Source: an uncultured Pelagibacteraceae bacterium
GTDB lineage: Bacteria; Pseudomonadota; Alphaproteobacteria; Pelagibacterales; Pelagibacteraceae
DNA length: 64,000 nt
NCBI GenBank assembly: GCA_902562875.1
Contig: CACEVB010000006.1
Coordinates: forward strand, 1 to 64,000
Direction: 5' to 3'
Position 1 is the first letter of the stretch. Every line of letters begins with the position of its first letter. Made by a program: the position numbers and the translations under genes. A model generated the notes under the pieces. That model saw nothing but the letters and a program-made list of their open reading frames with translations, ran no database searches and was not told the DNA's origin. Positions 30,782 to 38,602 of this stretch are shown one piece after another.

Positions 30782-33253
30782 ATGAAAAATAAAATAACTG
30801 CTGTTTTAGGACCTACAAATACAGGTAAAACATTTCTCGCTATTGAGACAATGTTATCTTTTGAAAGTGGAATGATAGGATTTCCACTTAGACTTCTAGC
30901 AAGAGAAGTTTACGACAAAATAATAAAAAAAATTGATCCACAAAAAGTTGCCTTGATTACAGGAGAAGAAAAAATAATTCCAGCAAATGCAAAGTATTAT
31001 CTATGTACTGTAGAGTCTATGCCTGTAGATAAATTTTTAGACTTTGTTGGTATTGATGAAATTCAGATGTGCTATGATCACGAAAGGGGGCATATATTTA
31101 CTGATAGGCTTTTAAACCTTAGAGGTGAAAAACTAACTATGTTTATGGGTTCAAATACAATTAGAAATATAATTTCAAATCTAGACGAGGATATCGAATT
31201 TATAAATAAAGATAGATTATCAAAGTTAACTTATAGTGGTTACAAAAAAATTTCTAGAATTGAGAGAAAAAGTGCAATAATTGCATTTTCGTCTGAAGAA
31301 GTTTATGCAATTGCTGAGTTGCTCAGGAGACAAAAAGGAGGGGCAGCTATAGTTATGGGATCTTTAAGTCCTAAAACTAGAAATTCTCAAGTTAATTTAT
31401 ATCAGTCAGGAGATGTTGATTATTTAGTGGCCACTGATGCTATTGGGATGGGAATAAACATGGACTTAGATAATGTATATTTTTCAAATTTAAAAAAATT
31501 TGATGGAAAAAAATTAAGAAGGCTCAGTCTTGCTGAACTTGGTCAAATTTCAGGTAGGGCTGGTAGGCATATAAATGATGGTTACTTTGGTACAACTGGT
31601 GACTGTAAAGATTTGAGTTCTGAGGAAATAGAACTTTTGGAAGGACATAAGTTTGAGGAAATAAAAACAATTTTCTGGAGAAACTCAAATTTAAATTTTG
31701 AAAGTTTAAACAAATTACTCCTTTCTTTAGAGGAAAGGCCAAAAAAAGATTGGTTAAGAAGAATTCATGAATGCGAAGATGAGAAAGTTCTTAAATATAT
31801 TATCAAAAGTAACAATTTTGATAAAAATCTTAATTTAAGAGAAATTAAAATTTTGTGGGAGTGTTGTCAAATACCTGATTTTGTAAAGAAAACCTACGGA
31901 CACCACCTAGATGTGGTTCAGAAAGTATTTTCGTTTCTTAGGAGCAAAGATAGTCGTGTATCTAATAGTTATATGAAAGAACAGTTATCTAGTTTAGATA
32001 AATTAGATGGCAATGTTGACTCTTTATCAAATAGAATTGCTAACGTTAGAACATGGTCGTACGTATCAAATAAATCTAATTGGGTTGATAACCAAGACTA
32101 TTGGATAGAAAGGACAAAATATTTAGAAGATCAGCTTTCTGATAGACTTCATGAGGAATTAACCAAAAGTTTTATTGACAGAAGAGCAAGTGTGCTTGCT
32201 AGAGGGTTAAAACAAGATATTATTCTCAAGACAAAAATAGAAAAAAACGAAACAGTTATGATAAATGAGCAGTTTATTGGTAAATTGAAGGGTTTAAAAT
32301 TAGATCTTGATTTAAAAATTGGAGCTTTAGATACTGACGTAAAGTCACTTAAGAAAGCGGCTAGGCAAAATGTTACTCCTGAGATTTTAAAGAGAATTAA
32401 TCTAATTATTGGTGGTTCTCCTTTACATTTATCTAACGACTTTAAGATTTATTGGGAAAAAAACCCCATTGCAAAAATTAAACCTGGGAAAGATTATTTA
32501 AGTCCCGAGATAGATTTAATAATAGATGACATGGTTGAATTCTTTGATCAAAAGAAACTATTAAATTATTTAGAAATCTGGTTGAGAAATAAAATTTCTA
32601 ACGATTTAGACTCTTTATTTAAGTTGAAGTCTATTAAAATTAGCAATTCTAATATTAGAGCTTTATCATATCAATTATATGAAAATAATGGTGTTATAAA
32701 AAGAGATAAAGTCACTAATATCGTAAAAGTTTTAAATCAAGATGAAAGAAAAGTTTTAAGAGATATTGGGGTTAAATTTGGTAGATATCATATTTTTCTT
32801 TACAAGTTATTCAAACCTGGGGCGGTGTCTTTAAGAGTACTACTTTGGAAAAATTTTTATCAAAAATACTATAATTTAAACCCTCCTAAATTTGGTCTTA
32901 ATTTTTTAGAGGAGGATAAATTTAAAAACCAAGATTTTATGCTTTTATGTGGTTTTGAGAAATTTGATAGGTTTTTTGTGAGAATTGACATTTTAGAAAG
33001 ACTGTTTATTCATATAATAAAATTAAATATTGAAAACAAAAAAGAAATCAAAGTAATACCTCAAATGCTAAATTTATTAGGTTGCAACAAAGAAAGCTTT
33101 ATAAAATTGGTAAAATTAATGGGCTATCAAGCATTTAGCAAGGAAAATGAAACTTACATTAAATATATTCCAAAAAAGAGTTTTAAAAAAAGGAAAAGCA
33201 AAACTACATTTGATAATCCTTTTAATATTTTAAATCAATTAAATATAAAATAA
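30782..33253 (+). CDS. SUV3-like superfamily 2 RNA helicase
   Basis: An 823-aa helicase. Walker A is GPTNTGKT (10-17), motif II DEIQMC near residue 91, motif III-like MGSNT, and motifs V/VI LVATDAIGMGINMDL and GQISGRAGRH. The DEIQ motif and the sequence after the core match alphaproteobacterial relatives of the mitochondrial RNA helicase SUV3 rather than DEAD-box proteins. The C-terminal half is long and Lys-rich near the end (KKSFKKRKSK). A role in RNA turnover is inferred from mitochondrial SUV3. Its stop overlaps the next start (TAATG). Confidence 0.88.
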   Translation: MKNKITAVLGPTNTGKTFLAIETMLSFESGMIGFPLRLLAREVYDKIIKKIDPQKVALITGEEKIIPANAKYYLCTVESMPVDKFLDFVGIDEIQMCYDHERGHIFTDRLLNLRGEKLTMFMGSNTIRNIISNLDEDIEFINKDRLSKLTYSGYKKISRIERKSAIIAFSSEEVYAIAELLRRQKGGAAIVMGSLSPKTRNSQVNLYQSGDVDYLVATDAIGMGINMDLDNVYFSNLKKFDGKKLRRLSLAELGQISGRAGRHINDGYFGTTGDCKDLSSEEIELLEGHKFEEIKTIFWRNSNLNFESLNKLLLSLEERPKKDWLRRIHECEDEKVLKYIIKSNNFDKNLNLREIKILWECCQIPDFVKKTYGHHLDVVQKVFSFLRSKDSRVSNSYMKEQLSSLDKLDGNVDSLSNRIANVRTWSYVSNKSNWVDNQDYWIERTKYLEDQLSDRLHEELTKSFIDRRASVLARGLKQDIILKTKIEKNETVMINEQFIGKLKGLKLDLDLKIGALDTDVKSLKKAARQNVTPEILKRINLIIGGSPLHLSNDFKIYWEKNPIAKIKPGKDYLSPEIDLIIDDMVEFFDQKKLLNYLEIWLRNKISNDLDSLFKLKSIKISNSNIRALSYQLYENNGVIKRDKVTNIVKVLNQDERKVLRDIGVKFGRYHIFLYKLFKPGAVSLRVLLWKNFYQKYYNLNPPKFGLNFLEEDKFKNQDFMLLCGFEKFDRFFVRIDILERLFIHIIKLNIENKKEIKVIPQMLNLLGCNKESFIKLVKLMGYQAFSKENETYIKYIPKKSFKKRKSKTTFDNPFNILNQLNIK

Positions 33254-33672
33254 TGCTAAATTTTTTAAAAAAAAAAAATGTAATTTCTCAAGAAAATGAA
33301 GGATCTTTAGTAGAGATTGCTTGTCTATTGATACACGCATCAAAGATTGATGAACATTATTCAATAGATGAAAAAAATATAATTACAAAAGTACTAATTA
33401 AGTTTGGTGCTAACGAAAAAGAAATAGAGAATATTTTAAAAAAAGCTGAAGATATAGAAAAAAATTCAAACCAAATATTAGACTTTACACGTAAAATTAA
33501 AGATGTTGATAAAGATAAAAAATTACTAATTGTCAAATCATTATGGGAAATAATATACTCTGATGACAAATCAGATATGTTTGAGGCAAATCTAATGAGA
33601 AGACTGACTGGATTACTTTATTTAGATCCAAAAGAAGTGGGTGATTTAAAAGAGGAAGTTAAAAATAAGTAA
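33253..33672 (+). CDS. TerB-like family protein
   Basis: A 139-residue all-helical protein. [20 protein letters not shown] (about 18-37) and [28 protein letters not shown] match the pattern of the TerB/DjlA-N domain family: repeated helices with acidic residues near D-x-Y-S and SDD that could bind metal. It is coupled to the helicase by TAATG and lies 4 bp before the ferredoxin. Specific function unknown; the link to tellurite resistance in the family name should not be taken literally. Confidence 0.75.
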   Translation: MLNFLKKKNVISQENEGSLVEIACLLIHASKIDEHYSIDEKNIITKVLIKFGANEKEIENILKKAEDIEKNSNQILDFTRKIKDVDKDKKLLIVKSLWEIIYSDDKSDMFEANLMRRLTGLLYLDPKEVGDLKEEVKNK

Positions 33673-33676
33673 TCAT

Positions 33677-34000
33677 ATGACTTATATTGTAAATGATAAA
33701 TGTATTAAATGTAAGTTGATGGATTGTGTTGAAGTTTGCCCTGTAGATTGTTTTTATGAGGGAAAAAATATGCTTGTAATTAAACCTGATGAGTGTATAG
33801 ATTGTGGCGTTTGTGAACCTGAGTGTCCAATAGGCGCAATAGAACCAGATACAAATGATGGTACAGATAAATGGTTGGAGATAAACAAAAAATATTCAGA
33901 AATGTGGCCGAATATAACTGTAAAAAAAGAAAGTCCTTACGGACAGGAACTTAAAGATGAAAAAGATAAATTTGAAAAATATTTTAAAGAAAACATTTAA
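33677..34000 (+). CDS. fdxA: Ferredoxin FdxA, seven-iron type
   Basis: A 107-aa ferredoxin. The first cluster region is [21 protein letters not shown], with the spacing typical of a 3Fe-4S plus 4Fe-4S ferredoxin, and the second is [16 protein letters not shown]. The C-terminal extension has [16 protein letters not shown], standard for alphaproteobacterial FdxA. Soluble electron carrier. Its last 44 bp are overlapped in another frame by carD, matching the fdxA-carD neighbourhood common in alphaproteobacteria. Confidence 0.95.
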   Translation: MTYIVNDKCIKCKLMDCVEVCPVDCFYEGKNMLVIKPDECIDCGVCEPECPIGAIEPDTNDGTDKWLEINKKYSEMWPNITVKKESPYGQELKDEKDKFEKYFKENI

Positions 34001-34817
34001 AAAAAAAAAAGATAAAGTAAAAAAACCAACCAAAAAAATAAAATTAAAAAAAAAAGAAACTAAAAAAAGCAAGAAAATTGAAAAAATTAAATTAAAAACG
34101 GATAAAATTAAAAAGAAAGAAATTAAGAAAGATAAAATTTTAAAAACTAAATCCAATGAAATCAATAATAGCAATTTAAGACTAACAAAAACTGCTGCTG
34201 ATCAAAAACCTGAAATAAAAAAAATTAAAAAACAATCTACAGAAAAAAGAGAATTTAAAATAAAAGATTACGTTGTCTATCCAAAACATGGTGTAGGTCA
34301 AATTACAGAATTTAAGAAAATTAATATCGGTGGGATTGATGTAGAAACCTACATCTTAAAATTTGAAAAAGATAAAGCAAGCGGAATGATACCAGTAAAT
34401 AAGCAAACTAATCTTAGACCCTTAGCATCTATAAACCAAGTAAATAAGTGTATGAGTATATTAAAAGGTAAGCCTAAAATTAAACGATCGATGTGGAGTA
34501 GGAGAGCTCAGGAATATGAAGCAAAAATTTCCTCTGGAAAAATTTATGATTTAGCTGAAGTTGTAAGAGATTTGAATAAAGGAGAAGATTTGATGATTGA
34601 CCAATCTTATAGTGAAAGACAATTATTTGAGAAAGCTTACGAGAGAATTCTAACTGAATTTCAAATAATACTTGGAATTGGACATGAAAACACTCAAAAA
34701 AAACTTGATAAAGCTTTAAAAAGAAATTTAGAAAGTCAGGTCGCTAAAACAGAGGTCGTAAGACCAAAACCTGATGAAGTTAAAGAGGACGATCCAATTT
34801 CAGATAATCCAGTATAA
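33957..34817 (+). CDS. CarD/CdnL-family transcription regulator with a Lys-rich N-terminal extension
   Basis: The CarD RNA-polymerase-interacting domain begins near residue 98 ([21 protein letters not shown]) and is followed by the helical DNA-binding part ([35 protein letters not shown]). CarD proteins stabilise open complexes at sigma-70 promoters, notably at rRNA genes. The first 65 residues hold 34 lysines, a low-complexity tail absent from typical CarD proteins of about 170 aa. The start inside fdxA is supported by AGGA 8 nt upstream of the ATG. The short C-terminus is acidic ([10 protein letters not shown]). Confidence 0.88.
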   Translation: MKKINLKNILKKTFKKKKDKVKKPTKKIKLKKKETKKSKKIEKIKLKTDKIKKKEIKKDKILKTKSNEINNSNLRLTKTAADQKPEIKKIKKQSTEKREFKIKDYVVYPKHGVGQITEFKKINIGGIDVETYILKFEKDKASGMIPVNKQTNLRPLASINQVNKCMSILKGKPKIKRSMWSRRAQEYEAKISSGKIYDLAEVVRDLNKGEDLMIDQSYSERQLFEKAYERILTEFQIILGIGHENTQKKLDKALKRNLESQVAKTEVVRPKPDEVKEDDPISDNPV

Positions 34818-34855
34818 AAAAAAACGCTTCTCACGCAATCGCCATGAGAAGCGTT
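34816..34855 (-). terminator. Rho-independent terminator for the 23-aa basic peptide gene
   Basis: A perfect 11-bp inverted repeat (AACGCTTCTCA at 34823-34833, TGAGAAGCGTT at 34845-34855) with an 11-nt loop. On the minus strand it is followed at once by nine T (34824-34816 complement), the classical intrinsic terminator form. On the plus strand the hairpin follows the carD stop closely but lacks a strong T run, so it probably ends carD transcripts less efficiently or protects their 3' end. Confidence 0.85.
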
Positions 34856-34880
34856 ATTTACTAAGAAAAAGAATACTAAA

Positions 34881-34952
34881 CTATCTTCTTCTTTTTTTTT
34901 TAGCTTTTTTAGCTTTCTTTTTCTTTTTAGCTTTTTTTCTTCTTTTAGCCAT
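34881..34952 (-). CDS. Tiny Lys/Arg/Ala-rich basic protein, 23 aa
   Basis: ATG 34952 to TAG 34881. The product starts MAKRRKKAKKKKKAKK and ends in three Arg; 18 of 23 residues are Lys or Arg and the rest apart from Met are Ala. A strong ribosome binding site (GGGAG) lies about 6 nt before the ATG. It has its own promoter (35002-35030), a 5' hairpin (34973-34991) and a terminator (34816-34855), so it is a complete one-gene transcription unit. The composition recalls histone H1-like tails or very small ribosomal proteins; the family is not recognised. Nucleic-acid binding is an inference. Confidence 0.7.
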   Translation of the reverse strand: MAKRRKKAKKKKKAKKAKKKRRR

Positions 34953-34972
34953 TTTTAGCTCCCTTTTTTTTT

Positions 34973-34991
34973 ACGAATCATTTTGATTCGT
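34973..34991 (-). promoter_or_regulatory. 5' leader hairpin of the basic peptide mRNA
   Basis: Inverted repeat ACGAATCA / TGATTCGT (8 bp) with a 3-nt loop, placed between the predicted -10 element and the ribosome binding site. With the promoter at 35002-35030 the transcript would start within a few nucleotides of the stem, giving a 5'-terminal stem-loop of the kind that stabilises bacterial mRNAs. A protein operator is the alternative. Confidence 0.55.
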
Positions 34992-35001
34992 ATTTAAGTA
35001 A

Positions 35002-35030
35002 TTTTTATTTTTTTTAATTAGTTATGTCAA
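35002..35030 (-). promoter_or_regulatory. Sigma-70 type promoter of the basic peptide gene
   Basis: On the minus strand, a perfect -35 TTGACA (35030-35025), a 17-nt spacer, then TAAAAA (35007-35002) as -10. It points at the 23-aa gene 50 nt downstream. The consensus -35 stands out in this AT-rich background; the -10 is less perfect. Confidence 0.6.
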
Positions 35031-35132
35031 TTCTTTAATTGTTTGAAAAAACTTAACAGAAATAAAAAAATTATAATTTTTAGTAAAATTAAAAAAAGTA
35101 AGATAAAATGCGAATAATAAACAATTTTTTTT

Positions 35133-36842
35133 TTATTTTAAGTAAAGTTTTTCAAATAAATTTTTATATTTGTGTATAATTTTAAATCTTTTTAACTTTA
35201 AAGTAGGTGTTAACATTCCATTTTCAATTGAAAACTTTTCATCAATTATAAAATATTTTTTTATTTTTTCTATTTTTGATAAATTTTCATTTATTTTTTT
35301 TATTTCATTTGCTATTTCTTCATTTGTTGAATTTATTTTTTCATGCGCCTTTATTAATAAAGCAACTAAAAAAGGTTTATTATCTCCATAAACTACCGCT
35401 TGATCGAAAAATTCAGAATTTGTTATTTCATTTTCAACTTTCATTGGACTTATGTTATCGCCACCTGGTGTAATTAAAATATCTTTTTTTCTGTCGGTAA
35501 TTCTTAAGTAATCATTTTCGAAAATTCCAATATCTCCTGTGTGTAGCCAACCGTCAATTAAAACTTTATTTGTTTCCTCGGGTTTGTTCCAATATCCTAA
35601 CATTACATTTTCACCTTTAACTAAAATTTCTCCATCTTCTGCAATTTTAACCTCATTTCCAGGAAATGGGGGTCCCACAGTTTCAACCCTTATATCTTGT
35701 ATAGGATTACAACTCACCACTGGTGATGTTTCTGTTAAACCATACCCTTGCAAGGTTGGTAAACCTATAGCATTTAAAAAATAACCAACTTCTTTGTTAA
35801 GAGCCCCTCCGCCAGATACGAAAGTTTTTAAAGATCCACCAAACTGTTTCTTGATTTTTCGTCTTACTATCATATCTAGAAATTTGTCTTGTAAACTCTC
35901 AAAAAAACTTAGTTTATTTTTTTTAATTTTCTTTAGTCCTAAATTTATGGTTTTTTGAATTAAAAATTTTTTAATACCATTATTTTTTTTAAAATTTGAA
36001 TTTATTTTTTGATAGAGATTTTGATAAAATCTTGGAACAGCTGTCATAATATCTGGACTGCAGTCACTCATATTTTTTATTAATTTTTCTATACTTTCAG
36101 CATAAAATATTTTTGCCTCAACTGTGATTTGCACAAATTGAACGGTATGCTCATATGAGTGTGACAAAGGAAGCCATGTAAGAAATTTTGTAGTTTTTTT
36201 TTCTATAAGGGGTTTTAATAATTGAATAGCTCCCTCACAATTATTTAATATTCCTCCATGACTAAGCATAACACCTTTGGGATTACCTTGTGTTCCTGAA
36301 GTATAAATAATACACGCAACATCCTTTCTTTTAAGATCAGAGAACTGTGTATATTCATCATTATTATTTGTAATCAATTTATTTATATTAATATAATCTA
36401 AATCTTTTATTTCGTTTAAATTTTCAAAAGAAAATATTTTTTTAATAAATTGCTTATTGTGAATAATATTCTCAATTTTTTTAAATTGATCTTTATTAGA
36501 AACAATAACAACTGTAGGTTTGCAATCACTTATTATATATTCGTAATCTTTTTCTGTATAAGTTGTGTATACAGGTACTGTTATCCCCTCAGAAAACATT
36601 ATTGCTAAATCAGATATAAACCACTCAGGTCTATTTTCAGATATTATCAAACATCTATCACCTTTTTTTATATATTTCTTTAACTGTTTAGAAAACAAAA
36701 CAATAAAATTAAATGTTTCTGACCAGGTAAATGTTTTTTGGGGCTCTTTTAAAGAAGTTAAAAAAACTTTATTTTTATCTTCTTGATTTTGAAACTTTTC
36801 AAAAAATAATTGAACAAGATTATTTACTTTATTTAATTTCAT
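35133..36842 (-). CDS. Long-chain fatty acid-CoA ligase (AMP-forming)
   Basis: An ANL-superfamily enzyme, 569 aa from ATG 36842 (MKLNKVNNLVQLF). The P-loop is IIYTSGTQGNPKG (about 180), then LPLSHSYEH, and GYGLTETSP (adenylate-binding), GWLHTGDIG and RKKDILITPGGDNISP (hinge). The pattern is that of long-chain acyl-CoA synthetases of the FadD15/FAA1 type. An upstream in-frame extension is only a translation of the tRNA-Leu gene and was excluded. The start is 6 nt after the tRNA-Leu CCA end, so no ribosome binding site lies outside the tRNA. Confidence 0.9.
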   Translation of the reverse strand: MKLNKVNNLVQLFFEKFQNQEDKNKVFLTSLKEPQKTFTWSETFNFIVLFSKQLKKYIKKGDRCLIISENRPEWFISDLAIMFSEGITVPVYTTYTEKDYEYIISDCKPTVVIVSNKDQFKKIENIIHNKQFIKKIFSFENLNEIKDLDYININKLITNNNDEYTQFSDLKRKDVACIIYTSGTQGNPKGVMLSHGGILNNCEGAIQLLKPLIEKKTTKFLTWLPLSHSYEHTVQFVQITVEAKIFYAESIEKLIKNMSDCSPDIMTAVPRFYQNLYQKINSNFKKNNGIKKFLIQKTINLGLKKIKKNKLSFFESLQDKFLDMIVRRKIKKQFGGSLKTFVSGGGALNKEVGYFLNAIGLPTLQGYGLTETSPVVSCNPIQDIRVETVGPPFPGNEVKIAEDGEILVKGENVMLGYWNKPEETNKVLIDGWLHTGDIGIFENDYLRITDRKKDILITPGGDNISPMKVENEITNSEFFDQAVVYGDNKPFLVALLIKAHEKINSTNEEIANEIKKINENLSKIEKIKKYFIIDEKFSIENGMLTPTLKLKRFKIIHKYKNLFEKLYLK

Positions 36843-36848
36843 AAAAAC

Positions 36849-36935
36849 TGGTGGGCAAAGAGAGAATCGAACTCTCACAGTATTTCTACTATTGGATTTT
36901 GAGTCCAACGCGTCTACCAGTTCCGCCATTCGCCC
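36849..36935 (-). tRNA. tRNA-Leu(CAA), CCA encoded
   Basis: A class II tRNA. The acceptor is GGGCGAA/TTTGCCC (one G-U pair) with discriminator A and encoded CCA at 36849-36851. The anticodon stem TTGGA/TCCAA has loop CTCAAAA, giving CAA for UUG codons. There is a long variable arm and GTTCGATTC in the T-loop. The acyl-CoA ligase starts 6 nt downstream on the same strand. Confidence 0.95.
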
Positions 36936-37000
36936 GATTTAAAAAACTTCTCAAAATCAATATTAATAGTATAAGAAGTGTAATTATAATAAAAGCAAAT

Positions 37001-37609
37001 ATGTTAAAAAAATTGTATCAAACAACTATAAAACTCGCTGGGCACAAAAGTTCGAAATCAATACTTGGGTTTATTTCATTTATTGAAAGTTTTATTTTTC
37101 CTATTCCGCCTGATGTTCTTATAATACCTATGACTATTGCAAAGAAAAATGATTGGTTTAAAATTGGTTTGACGGCAACTATTGGCTCTATATTAGGAGC
37201 ATTGCTTGGTTATTTTATTGGGTATATTTTTTTTAATGAAATTGGTGTAAAAATTTTTGAACTATATGGAGTTGATAATGTATCATTTTTAAAAGATAAA
37301 GTTTCTAGTGAAGGAGGAATAATTGCATGGATGACACTGCTTGCTATAGCTGGTTTTACTCCTGTACCTTTTAAATTATTAACCATAACAAGTGGATTTG
37401 TAAACTTTAATATTTTTTACTTCTTGATCGTGGCAACAATAACAAGAGGATCAAGATTTTTCCTAATATCATTTTTAATAGGAAATTTTGGACCAACTAT
37501 GAAAAAAATTATTCAGAAAAAGTTAACATCTGTATCTTTAATTTTAGCATTTTCTTTAATTATTATTGGGTATTTAGTATACGATTTTTTAATAAATTTT
37601 AGTGATTGA
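37001..37609 (+). CDS. DedA/YqaA-family membrane protein
   Basis: A 202-aa membrane protein of the VTT/SNARE-associated family. GFISFIESFIFPIPPDVLIIPM (about 22-43) carries the family E-x-x-x-P-x-P core, then GSILGALLGYFIGY, TPVPFKLLTITSGF and the Arg-containing ATITRGSRFFLI. DedA proteins are undecaprenyl-phosphate or lipid scramblases. The ATG at 37001 is chosen because earlier in-frame codons merely cross the antisense of tRNA-Leu. The stop overlaps the dsbB ATG (TGATG). Confidence 0.85.
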   Translation: MLKKLYQTTIKLAGHKSSKSILGFISFIESFIFPIPPDVLIIPMTIAKKNDWFKIGLTATIGSILGALLGYFIGYIFFNEIGVKIFELYGVDNVSFLKDKVSSEGGIIAWMTLLAIAGFTPVPFKLLTITSGFVNFNIFYFLIVATITRGSRFFLISFLIGNFGPTMKKIIQKKLTSVSLILAFSLIIIGYLVYDFLINFSD

Positions 37610-38085
37610 TGTATTTAATAGGAAATAGAAATTATTATTTTTTGAGTGTATTTTTGATAAGTTTATTATCTTTATTAACCGCTCTTTACATAGAATTTAT
37701 AGTTGGCTTCAAGCCTTGTAGTCTTTGCTTATACCAAAGATTACCTTACTTAGCTGCAATTTTTATATCTTTTCTAGGTTATTTTTATGATAAACAATTG
37801 TTATGGGTTTATTTGTCTCTAGCTATTTTTATACTTAGTTCAATTATTTCTGGTTTTCATGTAGGTGTTGAAAATGGTATTTTTGAAGAATTAAAAAATT
37901 GTAAGAATAACTTAGGAATTTTAAATAAAGAGGACTTATTAAACTCTTTAAAAAATCAAAATATATCTTGTAAAGATGTTCCTTTAAGATTTTTAGGATT
38001 ATCACTTGCGACTTTAAATCTTATCCTTTCATTGACTGTAAGCGTGTTAACAATTATTCATATAAAGTATGCAAAAAACAGATAA
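37609..38085 (+). CDS. dsbB: Disulfide bond formation protein DsbB
   Basis: A 158-aa membrane thiol oxidase with four hydrophobic helices that passes electrons from DsbA to ubiquinone. The first periplasmic pair is CSLC in FKPCSLCLYQRLPY; the second loop has NCKNNLG and SCKDVP cysteines. ATG 37609 overlaps the DedA stop; a TTG one codon earlier is also possible. It overlaps coq7 by 17 bp, placing quinone-linked enzymes together. No dsbA is in the window. Confidence 0.9.
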   Translation: MYLIGNRNYYFLSVFLISLLSLLTALYIEFIVGFKPCSLCLYQRLPYLAAIFISFLGYFYDKQLLWVYLSLAIFILSSIISGFHVGVENGIFEELKNCKNNLGILNKEDLLNSLKNQNISCKDVPLRFLGLSLATLNLILSLTVSVLTIIHIKYAKNR

Positions 38086-38602
38086 AACTAAATTAGAAGA
38101 ATTTATTAGAGTTGATCATGCCGGGGAGAGAGGTGCAATTAAAATTTATGAGGGACAATTATTAGCACTAAATACTATTTTAAAAGATGAAAGCTTAAAA
38201 GAGACTATTTTAGAGATGAGAGAGCACGAAAGAGAACATTGTGAGTTTTTTGAAAACGAAATAAAAAAAAGAAATATTAAGCCAACAAAATTTCTTCCAT
38301 TATGGGACCTTTTAGGAGTAGGTCTAGGTTTTGGTACAACAATTTTGGGAAAAAAAGCTGCAATGTTGTGTACAGCTTCTGTTGAAGAAGTGATTGATAA
38401 GCACTATCAAGATCAAATAAATCAATTAAAGGATGACGAAAAGGAATTAAAAAAAAAAATAATAAAATTTAGAGAAGATGAACTTCATCATAAAGATATT
38501 GCATATGAGAAGGGGGCCTCAAAAAAAGGAGTGTATTCGATACTTGATAAAATAATTAAAACAGGATCGAAAATTGCAATTAATATATCTGAAAAAATAT
38601 AA
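38069..38602 (+). CDS. coq7: 5-demethoxyubiquinol hydroxylase, Coq7 type
   Basis: A di-iron monooxygenase in ubiquinone synthesis, 177 aa. The ferritin-like four-helix bundle has iron ligands in VDHAGERGAIKIYEG, EHEREHCEFFE, ASVEEVIDKHY and REDELHHKDIA, matching the E-ExxH-E-ExxH pattern. Alphaproteobacteria and mitochondria use Coq7 where E. coli uses UbiF. ubiE and ubiB lie at 47910-50182. It is convergent with and abutting the HNH gene (38603). Confidence 0.95.
   Translation: MQKTDKTKLEEFIRVDHAGERGAIKIYEGQLLALNTILKDESLKETILEMREHEREHCEFFENEIKKRNIKPTKFLPLWDLLGVGLGFGTTILGKKAAMLCTASVEEVIDKHYQDQINQLKDDEKELKKKIIKFREDELHHKDIAYEKGASKKGVYSILDKIIKTGSKIAINISEKI

Noticed and set aside
33253-33672. 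Tellurite resistance operon
   Set aside because: Only a TerB-like domain is present; the other Ter proteins are absent and the neighbours are housekeeping genes.
33896-34174. Minus-strand Phe/Leu-rich frame
   Set aside because: Complement of the poly-Lys tail of carD; same artefact.
34774-34986. Plus-strand Leu/Phe-rich frame resembling a membrane protein
   Set aside because: It is the complement of the Lys/Arg codons of the basic peptide gene (AAA/AAG become TTT/CTT); composition artefact.
36843-36929. In-frame N-terminal extension of the acyl-CoA ligase starting MAELVDALDSKS
   Set aside because: It is a translation of the tRNA-Leu gene; the real start is the ATG at 36842.
36851-37000. 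N-terminal extension of the DedA protein
   Set aside because: It reads the antisense of tRNA-Leu and the leader; the conserved protein begins at ATG 37001.
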